DNA from: Bryobacterales bacterium
Lineage (GTDB): Bacteria > Acidobacteriota > Terriglobia > Bryobacterales > Bryobacteraceae
Length of the DNA stretch: 37,809 nucleotides
Reading direction: 5' to 3'
Assembly: GCA_003167495.1 (NCBI GenBank)
Contig: PMSX01000368.1
Location: 1-37,809 of the forward strand
Shown here: one piece after another, positions 1-7,089 of the stretch
Position numbering within the stretch: position 1 is the first letter of the stretch
How the letters are laid out: every line of letters starts with the position of its first letter
The notes under the pieces: generated by a model
The model's input: the letters and a program-made list of their open reading frames with translations, nothing else
Told to the model about the DNA's origin: nothing
Databases searched by the model: none
Translations under genes and position numbers: made by a program

Positions 1-142
1 CGATGGTGAAAGAGTCGCCGGGATCGGAGAGGCCGTGGGTGCGGCGGTTCTGGGACGAGGCTTGCTTACCAGTTTCGGTTTTTGGGCCGCAGGATTTTTG
101 AGCGTTCGCCTGGTTGGCGAGGATTTGCGCTTGCGTAGACAT
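1..142 (-). CDS. Conserved hypothetical protein, N-terminal part (cut by window edge)
   Basis: The reverse strand opens with an ATG at 142-140, preceded at good spacing by AAAGGAAG, a clear ribosome binding site. The 47 codons visible begin MSTQAQILANQANAQKSCG and go on to a GPKTETGK segment and an RTHGLSD segment. This is the N-terminal signature (ILAN.aNA..StGPkT..GK..ss.Na..HGL) of a widespread short protein of unknown function in Acidobacteria, recognised from memory of the family. The rest lies outside the window. The tidy start and ribosome site argue for a real gene, although no function is known. It reads away from the toxin-antitoxin remnants next door. Confidence 0.6.
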   Translation of the reverse strand, partial: MSTQAQILANQANAQKSCGPKTETGKQASSQNRRTHGLSDPGDSFTI

Positions 143-310
143 GATCTTCCTTTACTTACTTTCAGAAATTGGATTCCTGGTGCGGTGGGTGCACGACGGC
201 GGTTCCCACGAACGATTTCAATTTAGGAGATGGGGCGAACGGTGAAAGGGTTTTTTGAGTGGAAGTGGTTGAAAAGGAAGGAGATTGAGTCGTGCGGATT
301 TTGTGACCCC

Positions 311-339
311 GAAATGGGTGTTAAGGCTTGTTTGACGAC
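311..339 (+). repeat. Imperfect direct repeat, copy 1
   Basis: This 29-base stretch matches 1182-1210 at 25 of 29 positions, sharing AAATGGGTGTTAA and TTTGA blocks. The two copies bracket the first toxin-antitoxin module, so they may mark the ends of an acquired segment. No target duplication or transposase is visible. Confidence 0.45.
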
Positions 340-355
340 CACCTGCGGGAACCCG

Positions 356-679
356 TTAGAGCAGCGCTTCCAGGCCATGCTTCTGCACGACCGCAAGGAG
401 CTTAAGGGCCATGCCACTCGGCTGCTTCGCTCCGGTCTCCCACTTCTCAATCGTCGATTCGCTGGTATTGAGGTAACGGGCGAACACCGGCTGACTGACG
501 CGAAGACGCTGGCGCAGTTTCCTGATCTGCTGGGGTTTGAGGGGAGGGGGAGTTGCAAGACAAGATGCGTCGAAGCTCCGCATTGTTGTCTTGTCAATCG
601 CTCCCACCTTGTACATCGCTGACGCCGAGGAGTGGATCGCCTCAAATGCGTCAGTCTTGAATTTACGTTTGGTTGCCAT
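356..679 (-). CDS. Antitoxin of a RelE-type module (NadS-like, HTH XRE family)
   Basis: This 107-residue protein has a short N-terminal region followed by an XRE/Cro helix-turn-helix domain from about residue 48, recognisable by RKLRQRLRVSQPVFARYLN and STIEKWETGAKQPSG. It is the DNA-binding antitoxin type that follows PF06296 RelE-like toxins: it would bind the toxin and repress the shared promoter. Its ATG at 679 lies inside the end of the toxin frame (toxin stop at 665-663), a 17-base overlap typical of translational coupling in such pairs. The gene itself looks complete, although its toxin is frameshifted, so it now probably acts as an orphan antitoxin or regulator. Confidence 0.85.
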   Translation of the reverse strand: MATKRKFKTDAFEAIHSSASAMYKVGAIDKTTMRSFDASCLATPPPLKPQQIRKLRQRLRVSQPVFARYLNTSESTIEKWETGAKQPSGMALKLLAVVQKHGLEALL

Positions 680-1047
680 GACAAATCTCCATCCAGTCGT
701 TTTCTTGAATCAACTGATTCACTCGGTGTATCGTTAGTGCGGCGTATGCTTTGACCAGCCTGCGAAAATCAGCAAGTTCATCCTCCGCTATATTGGCGCT
801 ATCCTGCTTGGCGAATAAATACTCGTAAAACCCAATAGCTACCCGCTCTTGCCAAAATGATGGAGCGGTACTGATTCTTCCTGAGGCGCGCCTTAAACAC
901 ACCGCCACCGAGATCGTCTCCCTGGCCAAGCATCACCCGCCGAATGGCTTCGCAAAGCTCCTCATCCGAGATGTGCGCCTTGCGTGCGGCTTTGGTAAAC
1001 CAAGCTGTTTTAAAGACTCGCGCGGATTTCTTAGCGAGGTTCGCCAC
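663..1047 (-). pseudogene. RelE-family toxin, frameshifted
   Basis: Two overlapping reverse-strand frames together give one toxin of about 128 codons. The first starts at GTG 1047 and contains ARVFKTAWFTKAARKAHISD, LGGGVFKARL and YRSIILARAGSYWV; the second continues YEYLFAKQDSANIAEDEL to GNQT. In the family, YWV is followed directly by YEYLFAK, so a single extra base explains the break. It sits at a run of four T on the coding strand (827-830 on the plus strand): GTTTTAC where GTTTAC would keep the frame. Toxins of this family are ribosome-dependent mRNA nucleases. Either the toxin has been inactivated or this is a one-base sequencing error. The intact downstream antitoxin fits both explanations. 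Confidence 0.75.
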
Positions 1048-1181
1048 AAGAACTAGCGTAGCACCTGGTGCAACTCCGCGATCCTCTTCGCGTATTCGCT
1101 GTGGCAGAATCTGGCGCCGCGCAAATACTTCTAAAGATTACGCTTTTTCTGAAAAGATATGTCCCGGTTGTTGTGATTGGG

Positions 1182-1210
1182 AAAATGGGTGTTAACGCTT
1201 ATTTGAAGAC
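1182..1210 (+). repeat. Imperfect direct repeat, copy 2
   Basis: This is the partner of 311-339, in the same orientation with 25 of 29 identical bases. It lies about 135 bases upstream of the toxin start codon. Between 1048 and about 1390 I see no other supportable gene; the short open frames there have no recognisable features. Confidence 0.45.
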
Positions 1211-1393
1211 GTAGAAATTTGAACTTTGGGCGCGTGTAGCAACGTGTGCTGGAACCAAAAAGATAAGCCCGTAAACAGGAACCTTGCCGAGACTACGCCA
1301 TTGGCGTATAACATCCTATGCAACCGTTATCGAAACGCTGGCGTTTTTACGGCGCGCTCGCGAATGCGGCATACCCGACCGGGAACGGTGTTT

Positions 1394-1495
1394 GCGAAGA
1401 ACGAAAAGAGCGATTTGAGCAAGGACGAAAAGAACGAACTCAAGAAGCTATTGCAGGTTTTACCAGAGACCTACAGAAAGAGAGCACAAAAATGA
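1394..1495 (+). pseudogene. C-terminal fragment of a RelE/HigB-type toxin
   Basis: One plus-strand frame ends with VFAKNEKSDLSKDEKNELKK and then LLQVLPE, which closely matches the C-terminal block of PF06296 toxins (..YGFAKNE..nI..dEl..lkkLA). The stop TGA at 1493-1495 overlaps the ATG of the following antitoxin as ATGA, the usual toxin-first arrangement. The N-terminal two thirds of the toxin cannot be found in any frame upstream; an RTRPG stretch just before the fragment may be the far side of an internal deletion. I infer a deleted, inactive toxin. Confidence 0.5.
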
Positions 1496-1836
1496 AAGCA
1501 GTACGTCCCAGGAGAAAACCCAAGGCCACGAGCACGGCGGGACAAAGCATCCTGCGGGGGGCGCGGGAAGCTTTGGCCTTTGCACAGGGCGCGCGTGACG
1601 GCTACTCCGTGCACGTTCCGGCCACGATTGATGTCAAAGCCGTCCGTGAAAAGGTACGCATGTCGCAGGATGAATTCGCACGCCAGTACGGATTCAGCAA
1701 GCGCAGCCTTGAGCAATGGGAACAAGGCCGCCGCACTCCTACCGGCGCGTCACGCGCTTTTCTTGTGGTGATAGCCAGTGAACCGGATGCCGTACACCGC
1801 GCCCTTGCGCGCGGTCCGCGTTATGGGGCGCGCTAA
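1492..1836 (+). CDS. Antitoxin-like HTH XRE-family protein
   Basis: This protein has 114 residues. The first third is basic and poorly structured (MKAVRPRRKPKATS), and residues about 50-105 form an XRE-type helix-turn-helix with VREKVRMSQDEFARQYGF and RSLEQWEQGRRTPTGASRAF. This layout is common for HigA-like antitoxins that follow RelE-type toxins. The start chosen overlaps the stop of the toxin remnant (ATGA), which favours ATG 1492 over the longer upstream frame from 1318; that extension reads the toxin remnant out of frame. The gene appears intact while its partner is lost. It may still repress its own promoter or counter related toxins. Confidence 0.75.
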   Translation: MKAVRPRRKPKATSTAGQSILRGAREALAFAQGARDGYSVHVPATIDVKAVREKVRMSQDEFARQYGFSKRSLEQWEQGRRTPTGASRAFLVVIASEPDAVHRALARGPRYGAR

Positions 1837-1876
1837 GGGTCTTTGTGCGGAAAGAAAAACCTCTTGGCGGCTGTCT

Positions 1877-1954
1877 CACAGAGGTAAGTTTTCGGAATTG
1901 CCCAGCGGCAATCTGTGCCGGTGTCCGTTCTGCACTTGCTGAAAAAGCGAGTGC
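1877..1954 (+). other. Intergenic stretch with two hairpins
   Basis: Between the second and third toxin-antitoxin remnants (1837-2079) there is no gene. Two inverted repeats stand out: ATTGCC-cagc-GGCAAT at 1897-1912, enclosed by CACAGA (1877) and TCTGTG (1912-1917), and GCACTTGCT-gaaaa-AGCGAGTGC at 1932-1954 with one wobble pair. Neither is followed by a T run, so they are not standard intrinsic terminators. Confidence 0.5.
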
Positions 1955-2079
1955 GCGGCCACCCTGCTAACGCAGGAGCCAGCAGCGAAAGAAAAAACGC
2001 GCCTCCTACTCACTCAAAAAAACAACAATCTTGCTAACATTATGATTGACATGCGACACGTGGCGCGTTACGGTTCGAG

Positions 2080-2354
2080 ATGATAAAGACAATCCGCCGC
2101 AAGGGACTGAGACAGCTCTTGAACGGGACGACCCAAGCGGCGTAAACCCGGAACACGCCGACAAGCTGCGGGATATTCTGGCAACGCTTCATGCTGCCCC
2201 TACGGTTGCTCACATGGATTTACCGGGATTCCGGTTGCATCCGCTCAAAGGCCAGATGAATGGGTTCTGGGCTGTGACAGTTCGGGCAAACTGGCGAGTG
2301 ATCTTTCGCTTCGATGGCGATGCAGAGGATGTTGATTATGTCGATTACCACTAG
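2080..2354 (+). pseudogene. HigB-family toxin, frameshifted
   Basis: The start ATG at 2080 gives MIKTIRRKGLRQLLNG, the canonical HigB (PF05015) N-terminus, but that frame runs into TAA at about 2141. The adjacent frame carries the rest: VNPEHADKLRDILATL, MDLPGFRLHPLKG, FWAVTVRANWRVIFRFDG and VDYVDYH, the conserved HigB core including the C-terminal DYxDYH. One missing base around 2125-2140 would restore a toxin of about 91 residues. HigB toxins cleave mRNA on the ribosome. As written the toxin cannot be made unless a programmed frameshift occurs, for which there is no obvious slippery site. Confidence 0.8.
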
Positions 2355-2370
2355 ACAAGGAGAACGACCC

Positions 2371-2631
2371 ATGACGATGAAAAACCCACCGCACCCCGGA
2401 GGTGTCGTTTTGCGCCAGTGCATCGAGCCGTCAGGCTTGACGATTACGGACGCCGCCGCCCACCTCGGGGTAACGCGCAACACGCTTTCGGAGTTGGTCA
2501 ACGGAAAGCGCGGCATATCCCCTGAGATGGCCGTGCGCCTGTCCAAGGTTTTCGGAGGCACCGAAGACGGTGGGCTTGTGCAACAGGCTCAATACGACCT
2601 TGCTCAAGTTCGCCGCGACCGTATAAACTGA
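2371..2631 (+). CDS. higA: HigA-family addiction module antitoxin
   Basis: This 86-residue protein starts MTMKNPPHPGGVVLRQCIEP, the typical HigA opening. A helix-turn-helix follows: LTITDAAAHLGVTRNTLSEL, NGKRGISPEMAVRLSKVFGG. It ends QQAQYDLAQVRR as HigA proteins do; the segment GTEDGG replaces the usual PExWL. It begins 17 bases after the higB remnant stop, with AAGGAGA as ribosome binding site, so ATG 2371 is preferred over the longer frame from 2314. HigA binds HigB and represses the shared promoter. The gene is intact beside a frameshifted toxin. Confidence 0.85.
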   Translation: MTMKNPPHPGGVVLRQCIEPSGLTITDAAAHLGVTRNTLSELVNGKRGISPEMAVRLSKVFGGTEDGGLVQQAQYDLAQVRRDRIN

Positions 2632-2958
2632 AACGGCTTGAGTTCGCCTAGTGCTTAATTGCGTAAATTGGAGTATCGTTGCCGCTCCTTGACAGTCACG
2701 GCTCAGTAAGGGCCTCCGAGCCGGAGCGTTGTACGCAAACTTTTGCAAGTTGGTACTAGGCCGTCTCGAAACTCGCCTGTCTCACGTTTGGGGTTCACTC
2801 CAGCCCTGAAATCAGGGACTCGGTCGTCTCAAAACTCTTTGTCAAAAGTTAGCTTGAAACCGGAATTCACGGTCTTATTAGGGGTTACTCCGCGGCGCCG
2901 GTCTCCGCTTCTGGATTGATCCGTTCCCCAGCAAGGAGCGTCCTTCTCACGAATAGGT
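2632..2958. other. Intergenic region with small repeats
   Basis: There is no gene in these 327 bases between higA and the end of the permease gene. Two imperfect copies of CGTCTCRAAACTC occur at 2762-2774 and 2825-2837. Between them is a palindromic CCCTGA-AA-TCAGGG at about 2804-2817. The 26-base dispersed repeat listed at 2777-2802 also lies here. The region looks like a recombination or insertion scar. Confidence 0.4.
2777..2802 (+). repeat. Dispersed 26-base repeat, copy 1
   Basis: This stretch matches 7043-7068 at 21 of 26 positions, in the same orientation. Both copies contain TGTCTCA, a TTTGGGG-like core and CACTCCA. Its role is unknown; it could be the degenerate end of a mobile element or a regulatory motif. 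Confidence 0.4.
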
Positions 2959-5634
2959 TCATTCGTAGCGCAGCGCCACGTTTGGGTCCACACGCGATGC
3001 GCGCCAGGCGGGGATGAAGGCGGCAGCGAGTCCGATGGCGAAGAGAGTGAACGCGCCGGCGGCCAAAGAGGGCGGGTCGGTTGGGGATAGGCCGTAAAGC
3101 AAGCCTTTGATTAAGCGAGTGACGACGATGGCGACGGGAATTCCGACACCGAGGCCGATGAGAATCACGGCGAGAGCTTCGCGCAACACCATCCAACGGA
3201 CCTGTCCGCTTTCTGCGCCTAAGGCGAGACGAATGCCGATTTCAGATGTGCGGCGCGTGATGGCGTACGAGAGAACTCCGTAGACTCCAAGGCACGCCAG
3301 CGCGAGGGCGAGCAGTGCGAATGCGGAGGCAAGGCGTGCCACGAGTTTTTCGCGCAACAGGCCGCCGGCTAACAGTTCAGTAACCAGCCGAATGCGCATC
3401 ACCGGCAAACCTGGTGCGGTTTGATGTATGGCCACGCGCACCGATTGTTCGATTTGGCTGGGGGAGCCTTGTGCGCGTATTTCGATACTATTCGCATACT
3501 GCGGACTTTGCTCCAACGAGTAGAACGCCATCGGATCGACACTGTTATGCACATTAGTTATGAGGGCGTCGGCGACGACACCAATTATTTCGAAATTATC
3601 GTCGCCGTAGCCAAAGCGCCGTCCCAGCGGGCTTTCTCCCGGGAAGTATTTTCGCGCCGCGCTTTGATTGATCACCGCCAAAACAGGCTTAGGTGCGATG
3701 TCGTGCTCGTCAAAAAAGCGGCCGGATAACAGACGCATGCCAACGGTTGAAAAATAGCTGGGATTGACGTAGGTTTCTCGGATCTCTTGGTTGGCGGCCG
3801 GATGATTTTTGATGCGGATGCCACTGGTCTGCCATGGACCGACTGCCAGTTCGGAACTGGCGAAGGAAGCGGACCGGATGCCGGGAACAGCCTTGAGACT
3901 ATCCAGGATTTGATGGTAAACGGGATTGAGTTGCTCGGTCTTGTAATGAGCGCCGAGCGGGTCAACTCGAACCGACAAAATGTGTTCGGGTGTAAAGCCG
4001 AGATTCAGGTTCAAGTAATTCACGAAGGTGCGGACAAACAGGATGGCGGCGGTGAGCAGGACGAATGAGAACGTAATTTGGATGGCAATGAGTGTGCGGC
4101 CCCAAGGCAGGCGCATCCCTTTGAGAGATGCTGCCTGTGTCTTCATGGCGTCGGCGAGCGGGAAGTTGACGGCCTCGAACGCGGGCAGCAGCCCGAACGT
4201 GAGACCCGCAGTGACTGCGGCGCAGCCGATGAACAACAGCATGGATGGGCTGATACCCACGTCAAGCGGCATTGGCTCGCTGGGTGAGGCCCAGCGCACC
4301 AGCAGGCGGCTTGCGCCCAGCGCTACCGGTATGGCAAGCGCGCCGCCCGCGATAGAGAGCACCAGAACCTCAGCGATGAAATGGCCGATGATACGGCCAC
4401 TGGTGGCTCCGATGGAACGGCGAACGGCGATTTCCTTGCGCCTACCGACGATGCGAGCTAGCGCTAAGCTGGCCAAGTTGACGGAAGCGATGAGGAGCAC
4501 CAGTCCGGCCGCGCACATTAATACGGTGAGTGGAGCGGAGAACTGATGGCGCAGACTGGCCAGCCCTTTATCGCCGGCGTCTAAGCGAACGCGCATCTGC
4601 AGCAGACCGCGCTTCTCCACCGGGTCATTGCGGCCTTTTGCTTCCCTCTGCATGTCGCGCGCATAGACCTGATTGACTATCGCGGTGGTTCGGCCCACCA
4701 TGGCAAGGTTGGGAATTCTGGCGATGATGGAAAGCCAGCGTATTTCGGGCTGAGTCAAGAATGGCTTAGAAGAATTGCCGTTGCTGTTCCATACGTTGCT
4801 GTTGTAGCGAAGATCGTGCTGGGCTGAGACTGACAACCAAACGTCGGGCCGTATGCCGGGCGAGACTCCGAAAAAGCTGTCGGGTACGACGCCAACGATC
4901 CTAATGGGCGTATCGTTCACGGTGATGAATCGACCCAGGGCGGATGGGTCGCTGCCGAAACGCTTTGCCCAGAAGGCGCCGCTCAGCACGGCCGGATAGG
5001 CGCTGGCGAGGCTTTCGACAGAGGGAGAGAGCAGATGTCCGGTCTGGGCTTTCACTCCTAAGACTTCGAAAAAGTTTCCGGTGACGAGTTGTGTGCTGAT
5101 TGGTTCGGTCTCACCGTTCGCGGCGACGGTTTTCATTGTCGAAATACCTGAGAATCCGGCGAGGGGCGCGCGATCGCCGGTGGTGTCTTGCATCTGGCGC
5201 AATACCGGATACGAGAAGATTGGTTCGCCTGCCTTGTTCTCGTCAACGACGGAGAAGAGGCGCAATTGCTCGGCAGCAGGAACGGGCAGACTGCGGAGGA
5301 TGACGGCGTGCAACAAGTTGAAGATAGCGGCGTTGGCGCCTATGCCAAGCGCGAGCGTCAGAATGGCGGTTGCGGCGAAGCCGGGATTGCGCCTTAAAGA
5401 GCGCAGAGCGAAACGAAGATCAGCGGCGATAAGATCCCAGACGCCAAAGCTCCATTCGTCGCGGCTGAGTTCCTTCACGAGTGAAGGGTTGCCGAAATCG
5501 CGCCGGGCCTTCTCTTGCGCCTCGGTTGGTGACATGCCTTGGGCGACGAGCGCTTCGGCCTTTTCAGCGAGGTAATCTTCGATTTCGGCGTCGATTTTCG
5601 AGCGATAGGTGCGCCGTCGCAAAAACCGTCTCAT
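2959..5634 (-). CDS. ADOP-type ABC transporter permease (duplicated MacB/FtsX permease)
   Basis: This 891-residue membrane protein has the acidobacterial duplicated-permease architecture. An N-terminal prefix domain (about 1-65: KIDAEIEDYLAEKAEALVAQ, ARRDFGNPSLVKE) is followed by a first MacB periplasmic core after a membrane helix near residue 85-105. A three-helix FtsX domain follows near 365-480, then another helix near 510, a second periplasmic core, and a second FtsX domain near 770-885. No ATPase gene is adjacent, which is usual for these orphan permeases. The ATG overlaps the PadR stop (ATGA at 5634-5631), so the two are one operon. The substrate is unknown; related MacB systems move lipoproteins, peptides or drugs. 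Confidence 0.9.
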   Translation of the reverse strand: MRRFLRRRTYRSKIDAEIEDYLAEKAEALVAQGMSPTEAQEKARRDFGNPSLVKELSRDEWSFGVWDLIAADLRFALRSLRRNPGFAATAILTLALGIGANAAIFNLLHAVILRSLPVPAAEQLRLFSVVDENKAGEPIFSYPVLRQMQDTTGDRAPLAGFSGISTMKTVAANGETEPISTQLVTGNFFEVLGVKAQTGHLLSPSVESLASAYPAVLSGAFWAKRFGSDPSALGRFITVNDTPIRIVGVVPDSFFGVSPGIRPDVWLSVSAQHDLRYNSNVWNSNGNSSKPFLTQPEIRWLSIIARIPNLAMVGRTTAIVNQVYARDMQREAKGRNDPVEKRGLLQMRVRLDAGDKGLASLRHQFSAPLTVLMCAAGLVLLIASVNLASLALARIVGRRKEIAVRRSIGATSGRIIGHFIAEVLVLSIAGGALAIPVALGASRLLVRWASPSEPMPLDVGISPSMLLFIGCAAVTAGLTFGLLPAFEAVNFPLADAMKTQAASLKGMRLPWGRTLIAIQITFSFVLLTAAILFVRTFVNYLNLNLGFTPEHILSVRVDPLGAHYKTEQLNPVYHQILDSLKAVPGIRSASFASSELAVGPWQTSGIRIKNHPAANQEIRETYVNPSYFSTVGMRLLSGRFFDEHDIAPKPVLAVINQSAARKYFPGESPLGRRFGYGDDNFEIIGVVADALITNVHNSVDPMAFYSLEQSPQYANSIEIRAQGSPSQIEQSVRVAIHQTAPGLPVMRIRLVTELLAGGLLREKLVARLASAFALLALALACLGVYGVLSYAITRRTSEIGIRLALGAESGQVRWMVLREALAVILIGLGVGIPVAIVVTRLIKGLLYGLSPTDPPSLAAGAFTLFAIGLAAAFIPAWRASRVDPNVALRYE

Positions 5635-5984
5635 AATTCGTTCGGCCTCAGGACGTTGAAGATTCCCTTGATCATCCGTTCGAGCGAAGAAACGTCGCGT
5701 TCGAGCTGCCTGCGGCCGGAGGGTGTGATTTTGTAATTACGCACACGGCGGTTGGTGGCCGAAAGCCCCCATTCAGCGGTCACCCAGCCTTCACGCAGAA
5801 GGCGCTGAAGAGCAGGATAGAGGGTACCTTCTTCGATTTGCAGCAGATCGGCAGAATGCTCCCGAATCCACTGTCCGATGGCGTAGCCGTGCAGAGGGCT
5901 GCGCCGCAAGGTTGTCAAAATCATCAACTCCAACGTGCCTGGAATCAGGTCGCGTCTGCCTTCATTTCCCATAGGATGTAGCAT
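5631..5984 (-). CDS. PadR-family transcriptional regulator
   Basis: This is a winged-helix PadR repressor of 113-117 residues. Its core is LIPGTLELMILTTLRRSPLH, GYAIGQWIREHS, EGTLYPALQRLLREGWV and YKITPSGRRQLERDV, and it has the short C-terminal helix for dimerisation. Two in-frame ATG codons are possible (984 or 972 in the 5 kb range); the second gives MGNEGRRD and neither has a Shine-Dalgarno site. TGCTATGCT lies just before the second ATG and could be an extended -10 of a leaderless message. The gene overlaps the permease start by ATGA. I infer that it represses its own operon in response to an unknown ligand. Confidence 0.88.
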   Translation of the reverse strand: MLHPMGNEGRRDLIPGTLELMILTTLRRSPLHGYAIGQWIREHSADLLQIEEGTLYPALQRLLREGWVTAEWGLSATNRRVRNYKITPSGRRQLERDVSSLERMIKGIFNVLRPNEL

Positions 5985-5994
5985 AGCACTGCTA
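5984..5994. promoter_or_regulatory. Perfect 11-base palindrome at the padR start, probable operator
   Basis: TAGCACTGCTA is a perfect palindrome around a central base. It sits on the upstream start codon of padR and beside the possible -10 element. PadR proteins usually bind inverted repeats in their own promoter, so autoregulation is a reasonable inference. Confidence 0.4.
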
Positions 5995-6019
5995 GACCTA
6001 GAGTCACTATGCCTATAAT

Positions 6020-6342
6020 TTATGTTTCACGCAGGCGCGATTTCGATAAGATAGGCAATTGACGGTAACAGGCAAGCGCTCGGTCCCACGCTGTTTGTTG
6101 CTCGACAGTCATTTGTCGAACAGGCACCGCTCGTTGCACGGCAAGTGCTCATCCTTCCGTGAACCAGGCGTTGCGAGCAAGGCCTGCAGGTACAAGAAAT
6201 GGTGCAAGTTGATCGAAAAGGAGCTGTGAAATTCAAAGAAGCGGTTGTCGTCAGAAGTCGTCGTCAGGTCACGTTCACCAGCGCCTGAGAGATTGACGCC
6301 GAATAATACCGCAGCAATAAAGATGATCAAACGCTTGATTAA
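6020..6342 (-). pseudogene. Decayed secreted protein gene
   Basis: On the reverse strand the frame from 6342 reads LIKRLIIFIAAVLFGVNLSG, a signal peptide whose initiator is now TTA, preceded immediately by a stop. It continues FFEFHSSFSINLHHFLYLQA and then runs into a stop at 6109. A neighbouring frame continues with TVEQQTAWDRALACYRQ before ending at 6020. I recall FHS.f..NLHHFLY followed by a W..A...Y motif from secreted hypothetical proteins of Acidobacteria. A lost start, at least one frameshift and a truncated C-terminus mark this as a relic. The family assignment is from memory and its function is unknown. Confidence 0.5.
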
Positions 6343-7042
6343 TCATCTCTTGGACCCCGACGCTCCGCGATTTTATCCGCTTTCGTCGTTCCCGTGCCAG
6401 CATCGAGGGCGAGCCGAAAGCTGCTTCTGGGCATGGAGTGCCCTTTCAAACTGACTCCGGCAATTAGAGATCTAGAAGATCTAGATAAGTGGGCGCAAGG
6501 GCGAACTCGTCAACTAAGGCCTTGGCCGCTCGGTTTCCACGCGGCTCTTAGTTGCCTAAGCGAACACTCGTACATAAATCATGGCGCACCCAACAGCCCT
6601 GATTACGCTTAAGACCAAACTTAGATTGTCACGAAACATATCCGATCCTCGCAAATTGTACCTCCGCTTTGCGTTTATTTTAGCAAGCTAATTTACACGG
6701 TGCGGCTTCCTGCGGGAAGCACCTTCAAACTCTCGAATCGCTCCTCCAGAATCGCGGCCGGACAGGATCTCCAGACACGGTTGAAGACCCATGTTCAAAG
6801 CTGACCCGTCAACTCAACGGTGGAGCGTTAGCCGCCCTCAGTACATATAGCGACCGAAGTGGAAAGACCTGGACAATGATGACAACGGCGCACTCAGAAA
6901 CGAATCGTTCGATTGTGGCCGTGTAGTGGCGTCATCGGCTTAAGAAAATCGCGTCCTTCCTGCCAGTTGGACCCAAAAGGTTGGCCTAACGGCAATTTGG
7001 CCATTTTGCCTCTCCTTTCGCTGCAAAGTGCATCTTTTCCCC
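6343..7042. other. Long intergenic region, no supportable gene
   Basis: No frame here has a recognisable protein feature. A perfect tandem duplication of AGATCTAGA lies at 6468-6485. TTAGC-AA-GCTAA forms a small palindrome near 6681, and GTGCGGCTTCC/GGGAAGCAC forms a bulged hairpin near 6699-6721. Together with the flanking relic gene and dispersed repeat, this looks like a degraded accessory segment. Confidence 0.4.
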
Positions 7043-7068
7043 GTGTCTCATTTTGGGGGTGCACTCCA
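7043..7068 (+). repeat. Dispersed 26-base repeat, copy 2
   Basis: This copy matches 2777-2802 (21 of 26) and runs directly into the promoter-like motif at 7069. It places the repeat just upstream of the oxidoreductase gene. Confidence 0.4.
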
Positions 7069-7086
7069 ATTTCGATAAGATGGGCA
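7069..7086 (+). promoter_or_regulatory. Promoter-like -10 region implying a leaderless mRNA
   Basis: ATTTCGATAAGATGGGCA lies directly before the oxidoreductase ATG at 7090, with GATAAGAT as the likely -10. A transcript would start about at the ATG, and there is no Shine-Dalgarno site. The same 18-base motif with one change (..GATAGGCA) occurs at about 6040-6056. Confidence 0.4.
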
Positions 7087-7089
7087 CCT

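Noticed and set aside
1850..2040. Possible integron attC site among toxin-antitoxin genes
   Set aside because: Hairpins exist but no matching RYYYAAC/GTTRRRY core pair and no integrase.
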